Assembly (NCBI RefSeq): GCF_003594915.1
Contig: NZ_QZCS01000019.1
Location: forward strand, 17,564-81,563
DNA length: 64,000 nucleotides
Source: Enterobacter chuandaensis
GTDB taxonomy: Bacteria; Pseudomonadota; Gammaproteobacteria; Enterobacterales; Enterobacteriaceae
Direction of reading: 5' to 3'
The position numbers and the translations under genes were made by a program. Shown piece after piece: positions 1-11,579 of this stretch (positions are counted from its first letter, which is position 1; each line of letters starts with the position of its first letter). Below the pieces are notes generated by a model. That model saw only the letters and a program-made list of their open reading frames with translations, ran no database searches and had not been told where the DNA came from.

Positions 1-1016
<1,016 letters not shown>

Positions 1017-1892
1017 ATGACCCGCAGCTATCTCCCGCTTAATTCGCTTCGTGCCTTCGAAGCGGCCGCAAGGCACCTCAGTTTTACGCATGCAGCGATA
1101 GAGCTGAACGTCACCCATTCTGCCATCAGCCAGCACGTTAAAACGCTGGAGCAGCATCTGAATTGTCAGCTGTTTGTCCGCGTTTCGCGCGGCCTGATGC
1201 TGACCACGGAGGGGGAGAATTTGCTGCCGGTGCTGAATGATTCATTCGATCGTATCGCCGGAATGCTGGATCGCTTTGCCAGCCAGCGCGCCCAGGAGAA
1301 GCTAAAAGTTGGCGTGGTAGGGACTTTCGCCACGGGTATCCTGTTCTCTCAGCTCGCAGACTTTCGTCGCTGTTATCCGCATATCGATCTTCACCTTTCA
1401 ACCCATAACAACCGCGTCGATCCGGCGGCTGAAGGGCTTGATTATACGATCCGCTACGGCGGTGGCGCGTGGCACGGCACCGAAGCGCAGTTCATGTGCC
1501 CTGCGCCGCTGGCACCGCTTTGCTCGCCTGATATCGCCGCCGTGCTGCAGTCTCCGGCCGATATCCTGAAGTTTACCCTGCTGCGCTCCTACCGACGCGA
1601 CGAATGGTCAGCGTGGATGCAGGCGGCGGGGGAACATCCCCCGTCACCCACGCATCGGGTGATGGTCTTTGATTCGTCTGTCACCATGCTGGAAGCCGCC
1701 CAGGCAGGCGTGGGCATTGCCATTGCCCCTGTTGATATGTTTACCCATTTGCTGAACAGCGAGCGCATTGTTCAGCCGTTTACAACGCAGATTGACCTGG
1801 GCAGTTACTGGTTAACAAGACTGCAGTCGCGAGCTGAAACGTCTGCAATGCGCGAGTTTTCACAGTGGCTGGTGGGGAAAATGCAGAAATAA
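1017..1892 (+). CDS. ampR: AmpR, LysR-type regulator of ampC
   Basis: Activator or repressor of ampC that responds to cell-wall recycling intermediates: UDP-MurNAc-peptide favours repression and anhydro-muropeptides favour activation (established for the family). Its 291 aa is the usual length. An N-terminal winged helix-turn-helix covers about residues 5-65 (LNSLRAFEAAARHLSFTHAA), followed by an effector domain. Gly102 and Asp135, the positions changed in known constitutive or hyperinducible mutants, are both wild type, so inducible control is expected. The start has a purine-rich stretch (ACGGATGGA) upstream. Confidence 0.96.
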   Translation: MTRSYLPLNSLRAFEAAARHLSFTHAAIELNVTHSAISQHVKTLEQHLNCQLFVRVSRGLMLTTEGENLLPVLNDSFDRIAGMLDRFASQRAQEKLKVGVVGTFATGILFSQLADFRRCYPHIDLHLSTHNNRVDPAAEGLDYTIRYGGGAWHGTEAQFMCPAPLAPLCSPDIAAVLQSPADILKFTLLRSYRRDEWSAWMQAAGEHPPSPTHRVMVFDSSVTMLEAAQAGVGIAIAPVDMFTHLLNSERIVQPFTTQIDLGSYWLTRLQSRAETSAMREFSQWLVGKMQK

Positions 1893-1914
1893 AAGGCCCG
1901 CCGGATGGCGGGCC
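1891..1914 (-). terminator. frd operon intrinsic terminator
   Basis: Perfect 8-bp stem GGCCCGCC/GGCGGGCC with a 4-nt loop at 1895-1914, followed on the minus strand by TTTT. It sits directly beyond the frdD stop codon and also abuts the ampR stop. There is no T-run on the plus strand, so it serves frd. Confidence 0.88.
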
Positions 1915-1921
1915 AGAAGCG

Positions 1922-2281
1922 TCAGATAGTGACGACCACAATCAGCGTCACCACGGTCAGGATGGTTGCCAACCCGTAAAATACCCATTTACCGCTCGGG
2001 ACATGGATTTTCAGGTCATGCATCGCATGGTGAATGCGGTGCAGGCCGCACCACAGCGGCAGGACGATCATCAGGAAGATGAACACGCGGCCAATAAAGC
2101 TGCTCGCAAACGCCAGCACGCGCTCGTAGCTCAGCGCATCGCCCGGGAACAGCCCCAGCGGCAGCATAATGCCGACCAGCAGGATGATAACCGGGGCGAT
2201 GATGGCACTCCACATGCCGCCTGCGCCAAACAGCCCCCAGAAGACCGGCTCGTCTGAACGTTTTGGATTTGGATTGATCAC
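1922..2281 (-). CDS. frdD: Fumarate reductase membrane anchor subunit D
   Basis: Hydrophobic anchor of quinol:fumarate reductase. With FrdC it holds FrdAB at the inner membrane and forms the menaquinol site. The protein is 119 aa, the family length, with about three membrane helices (around 20-45, 60-80 and 98-118). The start is a GTG giving [12 protein letters not shown], the conserved N-terminus, with GGAG just upstream. An in-frame upstream ATG would add ten residues that lack family support. Last gene of frdABCD, 10 bp after frdC. Confidence 0.96.
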   Translation of the reverse strand: MINPNPKRSDEPVFWGLFGAGGMWSAIIAPVIILLVGIMLPLGLFPGDALSYERVLAFASSFIGRVFIFLMIVLPLWCGLHRIHHAMHDLKIHVPSGKWVFYGLATILTVVTLIVVVTI

Positions 2282-2291
2282 AGTAGTCTCC

Positions 2292-2687
2292 TTACCAGAA
2301 CAGTGCGACAAACAGAATGACCACAGTGACCAGAATCGTCACTGCCCAGAGCCCCTTAATCACCGGCTCTGGCCCCATTTTTTCGCCTTTTACGATAATG
2401 TTCGCCGCTTTTGGCGCCAGTTCAAACCAGGTTTTGGTATGAAGCAGAGCGGCCGCGAGCACGATCAGGTTCAGCACCACGATGATCGGGTTTTGCAGGA
2501 AGCCCACAAAGCTGGCCCAGGTTTCCGGCCCGTGTTTGAGGGCGAAAACGCCGTACATTAGCTCAAGACTGAACCAGACCGCCGGTACCGCCGTGCCTTC
2601 ACGCAGCATATAGAAGCGATAAAACGGCAGGTTTTTCCACCAGGTGGATGGCACAGGCCGCACGTAGGCTTTGCGTTTAGTCGTCAT
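2292..2687 (-). CDS. frdC: Fumarate reductase membrane anchor subunit C
   Basis: Second membrane anchor of fumarate reductase, passing electrons from menaquinol to the FrdB clusters. The 131 aa matches the family, with three predicted helices. Glu in the first helix region ([16 protein letters not shown]) is part of the conserved quinone-site signature. Two tandem ATGs are present; I chose the second because the known proteins begin MTTKRK. Confidence 0.96.
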   Translation of the reverse strand: MTTKRKAYVRPVPSTWWKNLPFYRFYMLREGTAVPAVWFSLELMYGVFALKHGPETWASFVGFLQNPIIVVLNLIVLAAALLHTKTWFELAPKAANIIVKGEKMGPEPVIKGLWAVTILVTVVILFVALFW

Positions 2688-2697
2688 CATGCACTCC

Positions 2698-3432
2698 TTA
2701 GCGTGGTTTCAGGGTAGCGATAAGAAAGTCTTTCGAGCTTTCTACTTTACCCTGCTGAATAGCGGCGGCCGGGTCGACGTGCTTCGGACAGACTTCGGAG
2801 CAGTAGCCCACAAAGGTACAGGTCCAGACGCCGTTCTGGCTGTTAAGCTGCGCCATACGTTCTTTTTTGCCGTGGTCGCGGCTGTCTTCGTTATAGCGAT
2901 GCGCCAGGGTAATGGCGGCCGGGCCGATGAACTCCGGGTTCAGGCCAAACTGCGGACAGGCGGCATAGCACAGGCCGCAGTTGATGCAGCCGGAGAACTG
3001 ATGGTATTTCGCCATCTGCGCTGGCGTCTGGGTATTTGGCCCCTGATCCGGCGTGCGCGGGTTGCCGATGATGTACGGCTTAATCGCTTCCAGACTTTCG
3101 ATAAAGTGGGTCATATCGACCACCAGATCGCGCTCAATCGGGAAGTTGCCCAGCGCTTCAACCTTGATGCCTTTGGTGTAATCGCGCAGGAAGGTTTTAC
3201 AGGCCAGCTTCGGCACCTTGTTGACCATCATGCCGCAGGAGCCGCAGATCGCCATGCGGCAGGACCAGCGGTAGCTCAGGTCCGGCGCCAGGTTGTCTTT
3301 GATATAGCCGAGCGCATCCAGCAGGGAGGTTTGCTCGTCATAAGGGACTTCATAGAAAGCGCTGTGGGGGGCAGTATCCACTTCCGGGTTGTAGCGCACC
3401 ACTTCAACTTTCAGTTTTTGCATCTCAGCCAT
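2698..3432 (-). CDS. frdB: Fumarate reductase iron-sulfur subunit
   Basis: Electron-transfer subunit carrying [2Fe-2S], [4Fe-4S] and [3Fe-4S] clusters. The cysteine groups are visible: [15 protein letters not shown] (about 57-70) with a later Cys for the 2Fe-2S cluster, [14 protein letters not shown] (about 148-160) and [14 protein letters not shown] (about 204-217). Full length at 244 aa. The start overlaps the end of frdA by 8 bp, which implies translational coupling. Confidence 0.98.
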   Translation of the reverse strand: MAEMQKLKVEVVRYNPEVDTAPHSAFYEVPYDEQTSLLDALGYIKDNLAPDLSYRWSCRMAICGSCGMMVNKVPKLACKTFLRDYTKGIKVEALGNFPIERDLVVDMTHFIESLEAIKPYIIGNPRTPDQGPNTQTPAQMAKYHQFSGCINCGLCYAACPQFGLNPEFIGPAAITLAHRYNEDSRDHGKKERMAQLNSQNGVWTCTFVGYCSEVCPKHVDPAAAIQQGKVESSKDFLIATLKPR

Positions 3433-5215
3433 TCGCCTTCTCCTTCTTCTCGGCGGCTTCTGCTTCTGCGCCGTACACGCGTTTAGCCGGCGGCAGCGTG
3501 GTGATTTTCACGTCGCTGTAGTCCAGGCGCGTGGTGCCATCCGCATCGCGCCAGGCGAGAGTGTGTTTCAGGAAATTGACGTCGTCACGTTCGGTACAGC
3601 CTTCGTCCAGACGCTGGTGGGCACCGCGGGATTCTTTACGCGCCAGCGCAGAGTGCGCCATACATTCTGCGACGTTCAGGCCGTGACCCAGTTCGATGGT
3701 ATAGAGCAGGTCGGTATTGAAGACGCTGGAGGTGTCGGTGATGCGCACGCGCTTGAAGCGTTCCTGGAGTTCCGCCAGCTTGTCGACGGTTTTCTGCATC
3801 AGCTCCGGCGTACGGTAGATACCGCAGCCTTCTTCCATTGACAGCCCCATCTCGTCGCGGATCTTCGACCAGTTCTCGTTACCCTCCTGGTTCACCAGAT
3901 CCTTCAGGCGTTTTTCAACGTCTGCCACCTGCGCATCCAGCGCGGCACCATTGGCTTCGCCTGCGGTAGCGGCGCGCTCCATTGCACGCTCGCCCGCCAT
4001 GCGGCCAAAGACGACCAGCTCAGCCAGCGAGTTTGATCCCAGACGGTTGGCGCCGTGCAGGCCGACGGAGGAACACTCGCCCACGGCGAACAGCCCTTTA
4101 ATGCGGGTTTCACACTGCTGGTCGGTTTCGATCCCGCCCATGGTGTAGTGCGCGGTTGGGCGTACCGGAATCGGCTCTTTCACCGGGTCGACGCCGACGT
4201 AAGCTTTTGCCAGTTCGCAGATAAACGGCAGACGCTCCAGCAGTTTCTTCTCGCCAAGATGGCGAAGGTCGAGATAGACCACATCGCCGCGCGGCGTGGA
4301 GATGGTGTTGCCTTTGCGCCACTCGTGCCAGAAGGCCTGAGAGACTTTGTCGCGCGGGCCGAGCTCCATGTATTTGTTCTTCGGCTCGCCGAGCGGGGTT
4401 TCCGGGCCCATGCCGTAATCCTGCAGATAGCGGTAGCCGTTTTTGTTGACCAGGATACCGCCTTCACCGCGGCAGCCTTCCGTCATCAGAATGCCGGAGC
4501 CCGGCAGGCCGGTTGGGTGATACTGCACGAACTCCATATCGCGCAGCGGCACGCCGTGGCTCAACGCCATGCCCATGCCGTCACCGGTGACGATGCCGCC
4601 GTTGGTGTTGTAGCGATAGACGCGGCCCGCACCGCCCGTTGCCATTACAACCGCGTTAGCGCGGATCTGGACGAGCGTGCCTTCCATCATGTTCATCGCC
4701 ACCAGGCCACGCGCATGACCGTCGTCGACCAGAATGTCGAGGACGAAATGTTCATCAAAGCGCTGAATTTGTGGGAACTGAAGGGAGGTCTGGAAGAGGG
4801 TGTGCAGCATGTGGAAGCCAGTTTTATCGGCGGCGAACCAGGTGCGTTCGATTTTCATTCCACCGAAGCGGCGAACGTTGACGCTGCCGTCCGGACGGCG
4901 GCTCCACGGACATCCCCACTGCTCGAGCTGGGTCATCTCCGTTGGGCAATGGTGCACGAAGTAGTCGACGACATCCTGTTCGCAAAGCCAGTCGCCCCCT
5001 GCAACCGTGTCGTGGAAATGGTATTCAAAGCTGTCATGATCCTGCGCAACGGCAGCGGACCCTCCCTCAGCTGCCACCGTGTGGCTGCGCATTGGATAGA
5101 CTTTTGAAATCAATGCGATTTTAGCGTCAGGATTAGCTTGTGCTGCAGCGATCGCAGCACGTAATCCCGCCCCGCCAGCGCCTATAACGGCAAGATCGGC
5201 TTGAAAAGTTTGCAC
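3425..5215 (-). CDS. frdA: Fumarate reductase flavoprotein subunit
   Basis: Catalytic subunit that reduces fumarate to succinate at a covalent FAD during anaerobic respiration. It has an N-terminal dinucleotide fold ([12 protein letters not shown], about 8-19), the flavin-linking His in SHTVAAEGG, and active-site HPTGLPGSG and [10 protein letters not shown]. It is 596 aa from a GTG start ([12 protein letters not shown]) preceded by GGAGGA; E. coli frdA also uses GTG. An upstream ATG in the same frame would add 13 unsupported residues. The C-terminus is slightly shorter than in E. coli (602 aa). Confidence 0.97.
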   Translation of the reverse strand: MQTFQADLAVIGAGGAGLRAAIAAAQANPDAKIALISKVYPMRSHTVAAEGGSAAVAQDHDSFEYHFHDTVAGGDWLCEQDVVDYFVHHCPTEMTQLEQWGCPWSRRPDGSVNVRRFGGMKIERTWFAADKTGFHMLHTLFQTSLQFPQIQRFDEHFVLDILVDDGHARGLVAMNMMEGTLVQIRANAVVMATGGAGRVYRYNTNGGIVTGDGMGMALSHGVPLRDMEFVQYHPTGLPGSGILMTEGCRGEGGILVNKNGYRYLQDYGMGPETPLGEPKNKYMELGPRDKVSQAFWHEWRKGNTISTPRGDVVYLDLRHLGEKKLLERLPFICELAKAYVGVDPVKEPIPVRPTAHYTMGGIETDQQCETRIKGLFAVGECSSVGLHGANRLGSNSLAELVVFGRMAGERAMERAATAGEANGAALDAQVADVEKRLKDLVNQEGNENWSKIRDEMGLSMEEGCGIYRTPELMQKTVDKLAELQERFKRVRITDTSSVFNTDLLYTIELGHGLNVAECMAHSALARKESRGAHQRLDEGCTERDDVNFLKHTLAWRDADGTTRLDYSDVKITTLPPAKRVYGAEAEAAEKKEKANG

Positions 5216-5317
5216 GACATTCCTCCAGATTTTTGTTATTTCGCAACGCGACAAACTAAAGGTAGTTCACCCGTCCAGGCGGACGATTGCGAAAGCGTTT
5301 CCACTGCTCCTTTATGG

Positions 5318-5366
5318 GTAAAAGAGTATAACCGTGTAGACGTCAGGGAAATTTGACGTGTTCGAT
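5318..5366 (-). promoter_or_regulatory. frdABCD promoter with FNR-like site
   Basis: On the minus strand a TATACT -10 (5325-5330) lies downstream of a dyad, ATCGAACACGTCAAA (5352-5366), centred about 41 bp before the expected start point. That is where FNR binds in class II promoters, and the sequence resembles the E. coli frdA FNR site. The match to TTGAT-N4-ATCAA is partial. The rest of the frdA-epmA spacer shows no gene. Confidence 0.65.
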
Positions 5367-5525
5367 TTTTTTGCTGTTCTGTGCGGTGATTTATCATTGT
5401 GATTGATGAATTGCGTCACGGAATAATCCACCTAAATGAAATGCGCTTTTTTACTGCGCAAAATTTGTCTCTGTCCCTGCTAACGAGTAGACTTCGTGCC
5501 CTTGTCTGAAATCGGAGAAAAACTC

Positions 5526-6503
5526 ATGAGCGAAACGGCCACCTGGCAGCCGAGCGCATCCATCCCAAATCTGCTAAAACGCGCCGCAATTATGACGGAG
5601 ATCCGCCGTTTCTTTGCCGACCGCGGCGTCCTGGAGGTGGAAACCCCGTGCATGAGTCAGGCAACGGTAACGGATATTCATCTGGTCCCGTTTGAAACCC
5701 GTTTTGTTGGCCCAGGCCATTCCCAGGGCATGAATCTCTATATGATGACCAGCCCGGAATACCACATGAAACGCCTGCTGGCGGCGGGGTGTGGTCCGGT
5801 GTATCAGCTGTGCCGCAGCTTTCGTAATGAAGAGATGGGGCGTCACCACAACCCGGAATTCACCATGCTGGAGTGGTACCGCCCGCATTATGATATGTAC
5901 CGCCTGATGAACGAGGTGGACGATCTGCTCCAGCAGGCGCTGGACTGTTCAGAAGCTGAAACGCTCTCTTATCAGCAGGCCTTCCAGCGTCATCTGGAGA
6001 TCGATCCGCTGTCGGCGGACAAAACCCAGCTGCGTGAAGTGGCGGCAAAGCTGGATCTGAGCAACGTGGCGGATACCGAAGAGGATCGCGACACGCTGCT
6101 GCAACTGCTGTTCACCTTCGGCGTGGAACCGCAGATTGGCAAAGATCGTCCGACATTTGTCTATCACTTCCCGGCAAGCCAGGCGTCTCTGGCGCAGATC
6201 AGCACCGAAGATCACCGTGTCGCAGAGCGTTTTGAGGTCTATTACAAAGGTATCGAGCTGGCGAACGGCTTCCACGAACTGACCGATGCGCGCGAACAGC
6301 AGCAGCGTTTCGAGCAGGATAACCGCAAGCGCGCCGCGCGCGGTCTGCCGCAGCAGCCTATTGATGTTAATCTGCTTGAAGCATTAAAAGCCGGTCTGCC
6401 GGATTGCTCCGGCGTGGCGCTGGGCGTGGATCGTCTGGTCATGCTGGCGCTGGGCGCCGAACAGCTGGGCGATGTGATTGCCTTTACGGTCGATCGCGCC
6501 TAA
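5526..6503 (+). CDS. epmA: EF-P-(R)-beta-lysine ligase EpmA
   Basis: Class II lysyl-tRNA-synthetase paralogue (GenX/PoxA/YjeA) that attaches (R)-beta-lysine to a lysine of elongation factor P, helping translation of polyproline stretches. It is 325 aa and lacks the N-terminal anticodon-binding domain of LysS. Class II motif 2 is seen as [22 protein letters not shown] (fragments RSFRNEE and FTMLEW) and motif 3 as [12 protein letters not shown] near the end. The start MSETATW has AGAAAAACTC upstream; an earlier in-frame TTG or ATG would add an unsupported ten residues. Divergent from frdA, as in E. coli. Confidence 0.96.
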   Translation: MSETATWQPSASIPNLLKRAAIMTEIRRFFADRGVLEVETPCMSQATVTDIHLVPFETRFVGPGHSQGMNLYMMTSPEYHMKRLLAAGCGPVYQLCRSFRNEEMGRHHNPEFTMLEWYRPHYDMYRLMNEVDDLLQQALDCSEAETLSYQQAFQRHLEIDPLSADKTQLREVAAKLDLSNVADTEEDRDTLLQLLFTFGVEPQIGKDRPTFVYHFPASQASLAQISTEDHRVAERFEVYYKGIELANGFHELTDAREQQQRFEQDNRKRAARGLPQQPIDVNLLEALKAGLPDCSGVALGVDRLVMLALGAEQLGDVIAFTVDRA

Positions 6504-6509
6504 AGAATT

Positions 6510-6535
6510 GCCGGGTAGCGCCTCGTTTACCCGGC
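6510..6535. repeat. REP element
   Basis: Imperfect palindrome with arms GCCGGGT/ACCCGGC, the core of enterobacterial REP sequences, 6 bp after the epmA stop. Related copies occur at 28051, 48798, 52056, 52104, 54698 and 58041. Confidence 0.8.
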
Positions 6536-6699
6536 CCATTCCTCTGTGGCAATATTCCTTTCCATTTCCGCGTAACAACATTAAAAACTGCCACTATCTC
6601 TATACACGGGTCTTTTTCTTAAATTGCCTCGTATAGCCACAATATTAGTCTGGTCATCTGCTACCATCCGCGCAGTTTAATTCCTCTTCGGATGGCGAT

Positions 6700-8199
6700 A
6701 TGTCCCACTCACTTAAAAAGATGACCCTCACCGGGCTCATCCTGATGATTTTTACCTCCGTCTTTGGCTTTGCCAACAGCCCGTCGGCTTTCTATCTGAT
6801 GGGCTACAGCGCGACGCCGTTTTATATCGTGTCCGCTCTGTTCTTCTTTATCCCGTTTGCGCTGATGATGGCGGAGATGGGCTCGGCTTACCGGAAAGAA
6901 GAGGGCGGCATTTATTCGTGGATGAACAACAGCATCGGCCCGCGCTACGCGTTTATCGGGACGTTTATGTGGTTCTCCTCTTACGTCGTCTGGATGGTCA
7001 GCACGGCGGCCAAAGTCTGGGTGCCTTTCTCCACGTTTCTTTTCGGCGCGGATAAAACGCAGGTCTGGTCTCTGGCGGGGCTGAGCTCCACCCAGGTGGT
7101 TGGTATTCTGGCGGTCTGCTGGATGGTGATGGTCACGCTGGTGGCGTCAAAAGGCATCAACAAAATTGCCCGTATCACCGCCGTTGGCGGTATTTCCGTG
7201 ATGTGCCTGAACCTGGTGCTGCTGCTGGTCAGCATCGCCATTCTGTGCCTGAACGGCGGGCATTTTGCTCAGGAGGTCAACTTTGTTTCGTCGCCGAACC
7301 CGGGTTACCAGTCCGGGCTGGCCATGCTCTCCTTCGTGGTGTTTGCCATTTTTGCGTACGGCGGTATTGAAGCGGTAGGCGGGCTGGTCGACAAAACCGA
7401 AAATCCGGAAAAGAATTTTGCCAAAGGGATTATTTTTGCCGCCATCGTCATCTCCATCGGCTACTCGCTGGCGATTTTCCTCTGGGGCGTCAGCACCAAC
7501 TGGCAGCAGGTATTGAGTAACAACACCACCAACCTCGGCAACATTACCTACGTGCTGATGAAAAGCCTGGGGATGACGCTGGGTAACGCTATGCACCTGA
7601 GCCCGGAGGCAGCTTCTGTCATGGGTGTCTGGTTTGCGCGCATTACCGGTCTGTCGATGTTCCTTGCTTATACCGGCGCATTCTTCACGCTGATCTACTC
7701 GCCGCTGAAAGCCATCATCCAGGGTACGCCAAAAGCGCTATGGCCAGCACGCATGACGCAGCTGAATACCGCAGGCATGCCTGCTAATGCCATGTGGATG
7801 CAGTGCCTGCTGGTGTGCGTCTTCATTCTGCTGGTGTCATTTGGCGGCGATACGGCGTCTGCTTTCTATAACAAGCTGACCCTGATGGCGAACGTGTCAA
7901 TGACGCTGCCGTACCTGTTCCTGACCCTGGCGTTCCCGTACTTTAAGGCGAAGCAGGATCTTGAGCGTCCGTTTGTGATCTTCAAAACCCGCGCGGCAAC
8001 GCTGCTGGCGACCTCCGTGGTGGTGCTGGTGGTGGCGTTTGCCAACATCTTTACCGTTATTCAGCCCGTGGTTGAGGCGAACGACTGGAACAGCGCGCTG
8101 TGGATGGTCGGCGGGCCTGTCTTCTTCTCGCTGCTGGCGATGGGGATTTATGAGAATTACCGTCGTCGCTCTATGGCGTACGTCACGGAAGTGGCGTAG
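6700..8199 (+). CDS. yjeM: APC-family amino acid/amine transporter YjeM
   Basis: Inner-membrane permease of the amino acid-polyamine-organocation superfamily. The 499 aa and about 12 hydrophobic segments are typical. The first helix contains GLILMIFTSVFGFANSPSAF, the conserved broken helix that lines the substrate site, and the FAYGGIEAVGGLVDKTENPEKNFAKG stretch (fragment GGIEAVGGLVDKTENP) is a family signature. It aligns over its whole length with E. coli YjeM. Its substrate is unknown to me. Stands alone with its own promoter, between epmA and mscM. Confidence 0.93.
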   Translation: MSHSLKKMTLTGLILMIFTSVFGFANSPSAFYLMGYSATPFYIVSALFFFIPFALMMAEMGSAYRKEEGGIYSWMNNSIGPRYAFIGTFMWFSSYVVWMVSTAAKVWVPFSTFLFGADKTQVWSLAGLSSTQVVGILAVCWMVMVTLVASKGINKIARITAVGGISVMCLNLVLLLVSIAILCLNGGHFAQEVNFVSSPNPGYQSGLAMLSFVVFAIFAYGGIEAVGGLVDKTENPEKNFAKGIIFAAIVISIGYSLAIFLWGVSTNWQQVLSNNTTNLGNITYVLMKSLGMTLGNAMHLSPEAASVMGVWFARITGLSMFLAYTGAFFTLIYSPLKAIIQGTPKALWPARMTQLNTAGMPANAMWMQCLLVCVFILLVSFGGDTASAFYNKLTLMANVSMTLPYLFLTLAFPYFKAKQDLERPFVIFKTRAATLLATSVVVLVVAFANIFTVIQPVVEANDWNSALWMVGGPVFFSLLAMGIYENYRRRSMAYVTEVA

Positions 8200-8209
8200 C
8201 GGTAAAATG

Positions 8210-8229
8210 CCCCTCCCGAAAGGGAGGGG
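8210..8229 (-). terminator. mscM-side terminator hairpin
   Basis: 8-bp perfect GC-rich stem CCCCTCCC/GGGAGGGG with loop GAAA, between the converging yjeM and mscM genes. On the minus strand it is followed by CATTTTACC, a short T-run; the plus strand has none. May act mainly for mscM. Confidence 0.6.
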
Positions 8230-8236
8230 AGAAAGG

Positions 8237-11200
8237 TTACAGACTTCCCGCCGGGCGCGATCTTGCCGCCGACGTCAGCGTTTTACCCATCTTACGTCCG
8301 TCCATGCTTTCCAGACGCATCTGGAACGGTGGGAACGGCATATCAATACCGTGCTCGCGGAAGCCCGCCAGAATCAGCTGGTGGATCTCATGGCGCAGCG
8401 GCATACGGTGCCCCATTTCGGCGGCGTAGATACGCAGTTCGAAAATCTGGATCCCTTGCTGTAAATCAACCAGGAACACTTCCGGCGCAGGGTTATCGAG
8501 CACCAGCGTACAGCGTTCAGCGGCGGTGTAGAGGATCTGCGTGACCTCTTCACTGTTGGCATCCGACGGAGCCGGTACCGTCAACACCACGCGCGTAACG
8601 GAGTCCGACAGCGACCAGTTGATAAACTGTTCGGTAATAAATGCCTTGTTCGGCACGATGATCTCTTTACGGTCCCAGTCACTGATCGTGGTGGCGCGGG
8701 TGTTGATCTTCGTTACGCTCCCGGTTAGATCGCGGATCGTCACCGTATCGCCAATGCGAATCGGTTTTTCAAACAGAATGATCAGGCCGGAAACAAAGTT
8801 CGCGAAGATCTCCTGCATGCCAAAGCCAAGGCCGAACGTCAGGGCGGCAACCAGCCACTGCAGCTTAGACCACTCAATACCAATCATTGAGAACCCGACC
8901 ATCCCGCCAAAAAGCAGGATCAGGTATTTCGTGATGGTCGTAATGGCGTATCCGGTGCCGGGGGTTAAATCCAGATGCTGCAGCAGCGCCAGCTCCAGCA
9001 GCGCCGGGAAGTTACGCACCAGCTGGGTGGTGATGATCAGAACCAGAATGGCAATCAGCACCGCGCCTAAGGTGATCGGCTCCAGGCTTTCAACGCCCTG
9101 CACCGTGGACGTCACGTCCCACAAAGAGATGTTCTCCAGGAAGCCAAACGCGGAGTGAATTTCCGACCACAGGAAGATCACCGACAGCAGGGCAATCAGC
9201 ATCAGGATGGAACGCACCAGTCGCAGAGACTGGGTACTGATGGCATCCAGATCCAGTTCGACCTCGTCGGCATCCATCGTGCCTTCCGTACTGTTGACAT
9301 GGGTTGGCTCTTCCTCGCCCCGGGCGCGCTGGGCAAGGATCTCCGCCCGGCGATGCTTGGCGCGGTCGAAGGCCAGGCGGCGGCGCTGAATCAGCATCCA
9401 GCGGCGGATTACGTGGTAGACCACCAGAAGCAGGAACCAGATCGCCACCGACGTTTCCAGTCGCGCCAGCAGCGCCTGCGAGGTTGCCAGATAACCCACC
9501 GCCGCGGCCAGCATCGCAATCAGAGGGGCGCTCAGCAGCAGGTTCCAGAGCAGCCGGTTGAACATGTTGTCGCCGCTACCGGATTTATCAAGATAAAGCG
9601 GTATCCCCGCGCGTTTCAGGCTGAGCGTGACGATGGCCAGCGCGCCGCATATCAGCATAAAGCAGAGGCGTCCCAGCGAGCCTGAGAATTCCCGGTCGTT
9701 AAGATTATCAAACATGATCAGCGCCATAATCAGCGGCACAATCAGCCCGATGCTCATCAGGTAGTAACGCATGGCGCGCGCCACGCGGTTACGCGGCCAG
9801 CCAAAGTGGGCAATGAACAGGCCGTTGGGCCGCGCGAACGTCGCGCAAATCATCACTACCCACAGCAGCGGCACCGTAGCGGTGACGCCATCACCAATGG
9901 CAACCGCGAGCGGATAGGGCCACGCTTCCCGCAGGCCGTAGCCAAGCGTCATCCACAATACCGGTAGCGGAGACGCGACGAGAATCGACCAGAACACGGT
10001 GCGCAACGTCAGCCAGAAGTGGTCCTGGGTGACTTTCCCCACCCGTGCGCTGGAACGCTCCAGGAAGCGGGTAAAATGTCTGCGCGAGTAAATGCTGAAG
10101 CCGACCAGGATCAACGCGCCCAGCAGAGGGAAGATCGTCTCTTTGCTGGTCAACATCATCACGCTGGCCTTTCCGAGCTGGCTGAAGGTGTCCAGCGAAA
10201 TCAGGCGGCGCAGATCCTGAACAATATCAATCGGCCATGAGAAGGTCATCGGACGCACGTCTGAGGTCCAGAAGAGATAACGGTGCGTTGCCTCGTTCAC
10301 CTCTTTCAGCGCATCTTCCAGCTGGCTGTTGGAGACCTTGAGCTTAGTCAGTTCCAGAATCAGCGTATCGCCGCCCTGTAGCAGTGAGTTCAGCAGTTCG
10401 CGCTGGGTACGCAGCTGGGCTTCAAGAATACGGTTTTGCTCGCTGGTCAGGGGCTGTCCGTCAGCCTGACGGATCTGGCGAATTTGCGGCTGCTTATTAA
10501 GGAGATCTTCAAAGTGCAGTCGTTGAACGCGCAGCTGGGCCATTTCGGTATCCAGCTGTTGCGGCTTCGGCATTTCAGGCAGGCGAGAAACCTGGGCGCG
10601 TAACGCTTCGCCCAACAGGTTTGATGACCCGAGCCACTGGGATTGCTCACGCAGCGTGTTGAGCGCCTGACGCACCTGCAGGGTTTGATTCGTCGCCTGA
10701 CGCTGCTGCGAGGCAACCAGATCCATACGCTGCGCCTGCTGATTCAGGGCGGCAGAAAGCTCACGGTTGACCTTAAACTGATCGACGATACCTTCCGGCA
10801 GATTGGCACTGTTTTCCGCCAGCAGTTCGGTGCTTTCAAGGGCACGCTCGGCTTCAAGCTGACGCTGGCTGTTAAGCTGATTACGCAGGGCCTGAAGGTA
10901 CGCATCCAGCTGCTCGCTCTGCTTCTGAGCGAGTTCTGAACGCATCCGCGCCAGCTCCTGGCGGTTGTTGGCGGAAAGCTGCGCCAGCTCCAGCTCATCC
11001 ACAAGGGCCTTCAGACGCGCCGATTCAGCCTGCAGGCCCAGATTTTGCGCCTGAGCCTGCGGCGTGTTGCCGCTTTGCGTACCCACGCGACGCTCAACGT
11101 CATTAAGCTGGCGGCGGGCATCGGTTTGCTGCTGTGGAAGCTGGCTCAGGGAATCGGCAATTTCGCGCGCACGCTCCTGCTCCTGCTGAGCCAGGCGGCT

Positions 11201-11560
11201 CTTTTCCAGAAGCTGACTGCTGACCTGCAGGATTTCCTGATTCAGGGCGTCGGTGGTCATACCGGCAGGGGCTCCGCGCGGCTCATCGCGCAGATTAGCG
11301 AGCTGCGCGCGCAGCGTTTGCGAGAGTTTAGGGAAGTTGTCGATAACCTGCTGATACTGCTGAGCGCGCTCAAGCGAGCCTTTCCGCTCCTCAAGCGCGT
11401 TCAGTGCGGACTGGAGCGACTCAACGGTCTCTGGCTGTGCGGGTTTGGCCGCTTTAGCCTGCTCCAGCTCCTGGGTTATCTGTTTGGCGTCGGGGGCTGT
11501 CGCTGCGTACGCCCCCATGCTGAGGCACCAGGCCATCAGTAGAACGATAATCGGGCGCAC
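8237..11560 (-). CDS. mscM: Miniconductance mechanosensitive channel MscM
   Basis: Large MscS-family channel (YjeP) that opens on membrane tension during osmotic downshock. 1107 aa, as in E. coli. It has a signal peptide (LMAWCLSMGAYA) and a long periplasmic, Gln- and Leu-rich coiled-coil region to about residue 450. About eleven membrane segments follow, then the MscS core near residues 890-1090 (GFGMQEIFANFVSGLIILFEKPIRIGD, fragment LGFGMQEIFANFVSG). The start is a GTG (VRPIIVLLMAWC) with AAGGAT upstream; the in-frame ATG 20 codons earlier lacks family support. Downstream of psd by 19 bp, so probably cotranscribed with it. Confidence 0.95.
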   Translation of the reverse strand: MRPIIVLLMAWCLSMGAYAATAPDAKQITQELEQAKAAKPAQPETVESLQSALNALEERKGSLERAQQYQQVIDNFPKLSQTLRAQLANLRDEPRGAPAGMTTDALNQEILQVSSQLLEKSRLAQQEQERAREIADSLSQLPQQQTDARRQLNDVERRVGTQSGNTPQAQAQNLGLQAESARLKALVDELELAQLSANNRQELARMRSELAQKQSEQLDAYLQALRNQLNSQRQLEAERALESTELLAENSANLPEGIVDQFKVNRELSAALNQQAQRMDLVASQQRQATNQTLQVRQALNTLREQSQWLGSSNLLGEALRAQVSRLPEMPKPQQLDTEMAQLRVQRLHFEDLLNKQPQIRQIRQADGQPLTSEQNRILEAQLRTQRELLNSLLQGGDTLILELTKLKVSNSQLEDALKEVNEATHRYLFWTSDVRPMTFSWPIDIVQDLRRLISLDTFSQLGKASVMMLTSKETIFPLLGALILVGFSIYSRRHFTRFLERSSARVGKVTQDHFWLTLRTVFWSILVASPLPVLWMTLGYGLREAWPYPLAVAIGDGVTATVPLLWVVMICATFARPNGLFIAHFGWPRNRVARAMRYYLMSIGLIVPLIMALIMFDNLNDREFSGSLGRLCFMLICGALAIVTLSLKRAGIPLYLDKSGSGDNMFNRLLWNLLLSAPLIAMLAAAVGYLATSQALLARLETSVAIWFLLLVVYHVIRRWMLIQRRRLAFDRAKHRRAEILAQRARGEEEPTHVNSTEGTMDADEVELDLDAISTQSLRLVRSILMLIALLSVIFLWSEIHSAFGFLENISLWDVTSTVQGVESLEPITLGAVLIAILVLIITTQLVRNFPALLELALLQHLDLTPGTGYAITTITKYLILLFGGMVGFSMIGIEWSKLQWLVAALTFGLGFGMQEIFANFVSGLIILFEKPIRIGDTVTIRDLTGSVTKINTRATTISDWDRKEIIVPNKAFITEQFINWSLSDSVTRVVLTVPAPSDANSEEVTQILYTAAERCTLVLDNPAPEVFLVDLQQGIQIFELRIYAAEMGHRMPLRHEIHQLILAGFREHGIDMPFPPFQMRLESMDGRKMGKTLTSAARSRPAGSL

Positions 11561-11579
11561 GTCAGCGATCCTTCTGTTG

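Noticed and set aside
2671..3486. 271-aa ORF opposite frdB
   Set aside because: Shadow of a well-conserved gene with cysteine clusters; Ala/Val/Arg-rich antisense composition.
4055..5107. 350-aa ORF opposite frdA
   Set aside because: Antisense of the FrdA flavoprotein; a result of GC-rich codon use.
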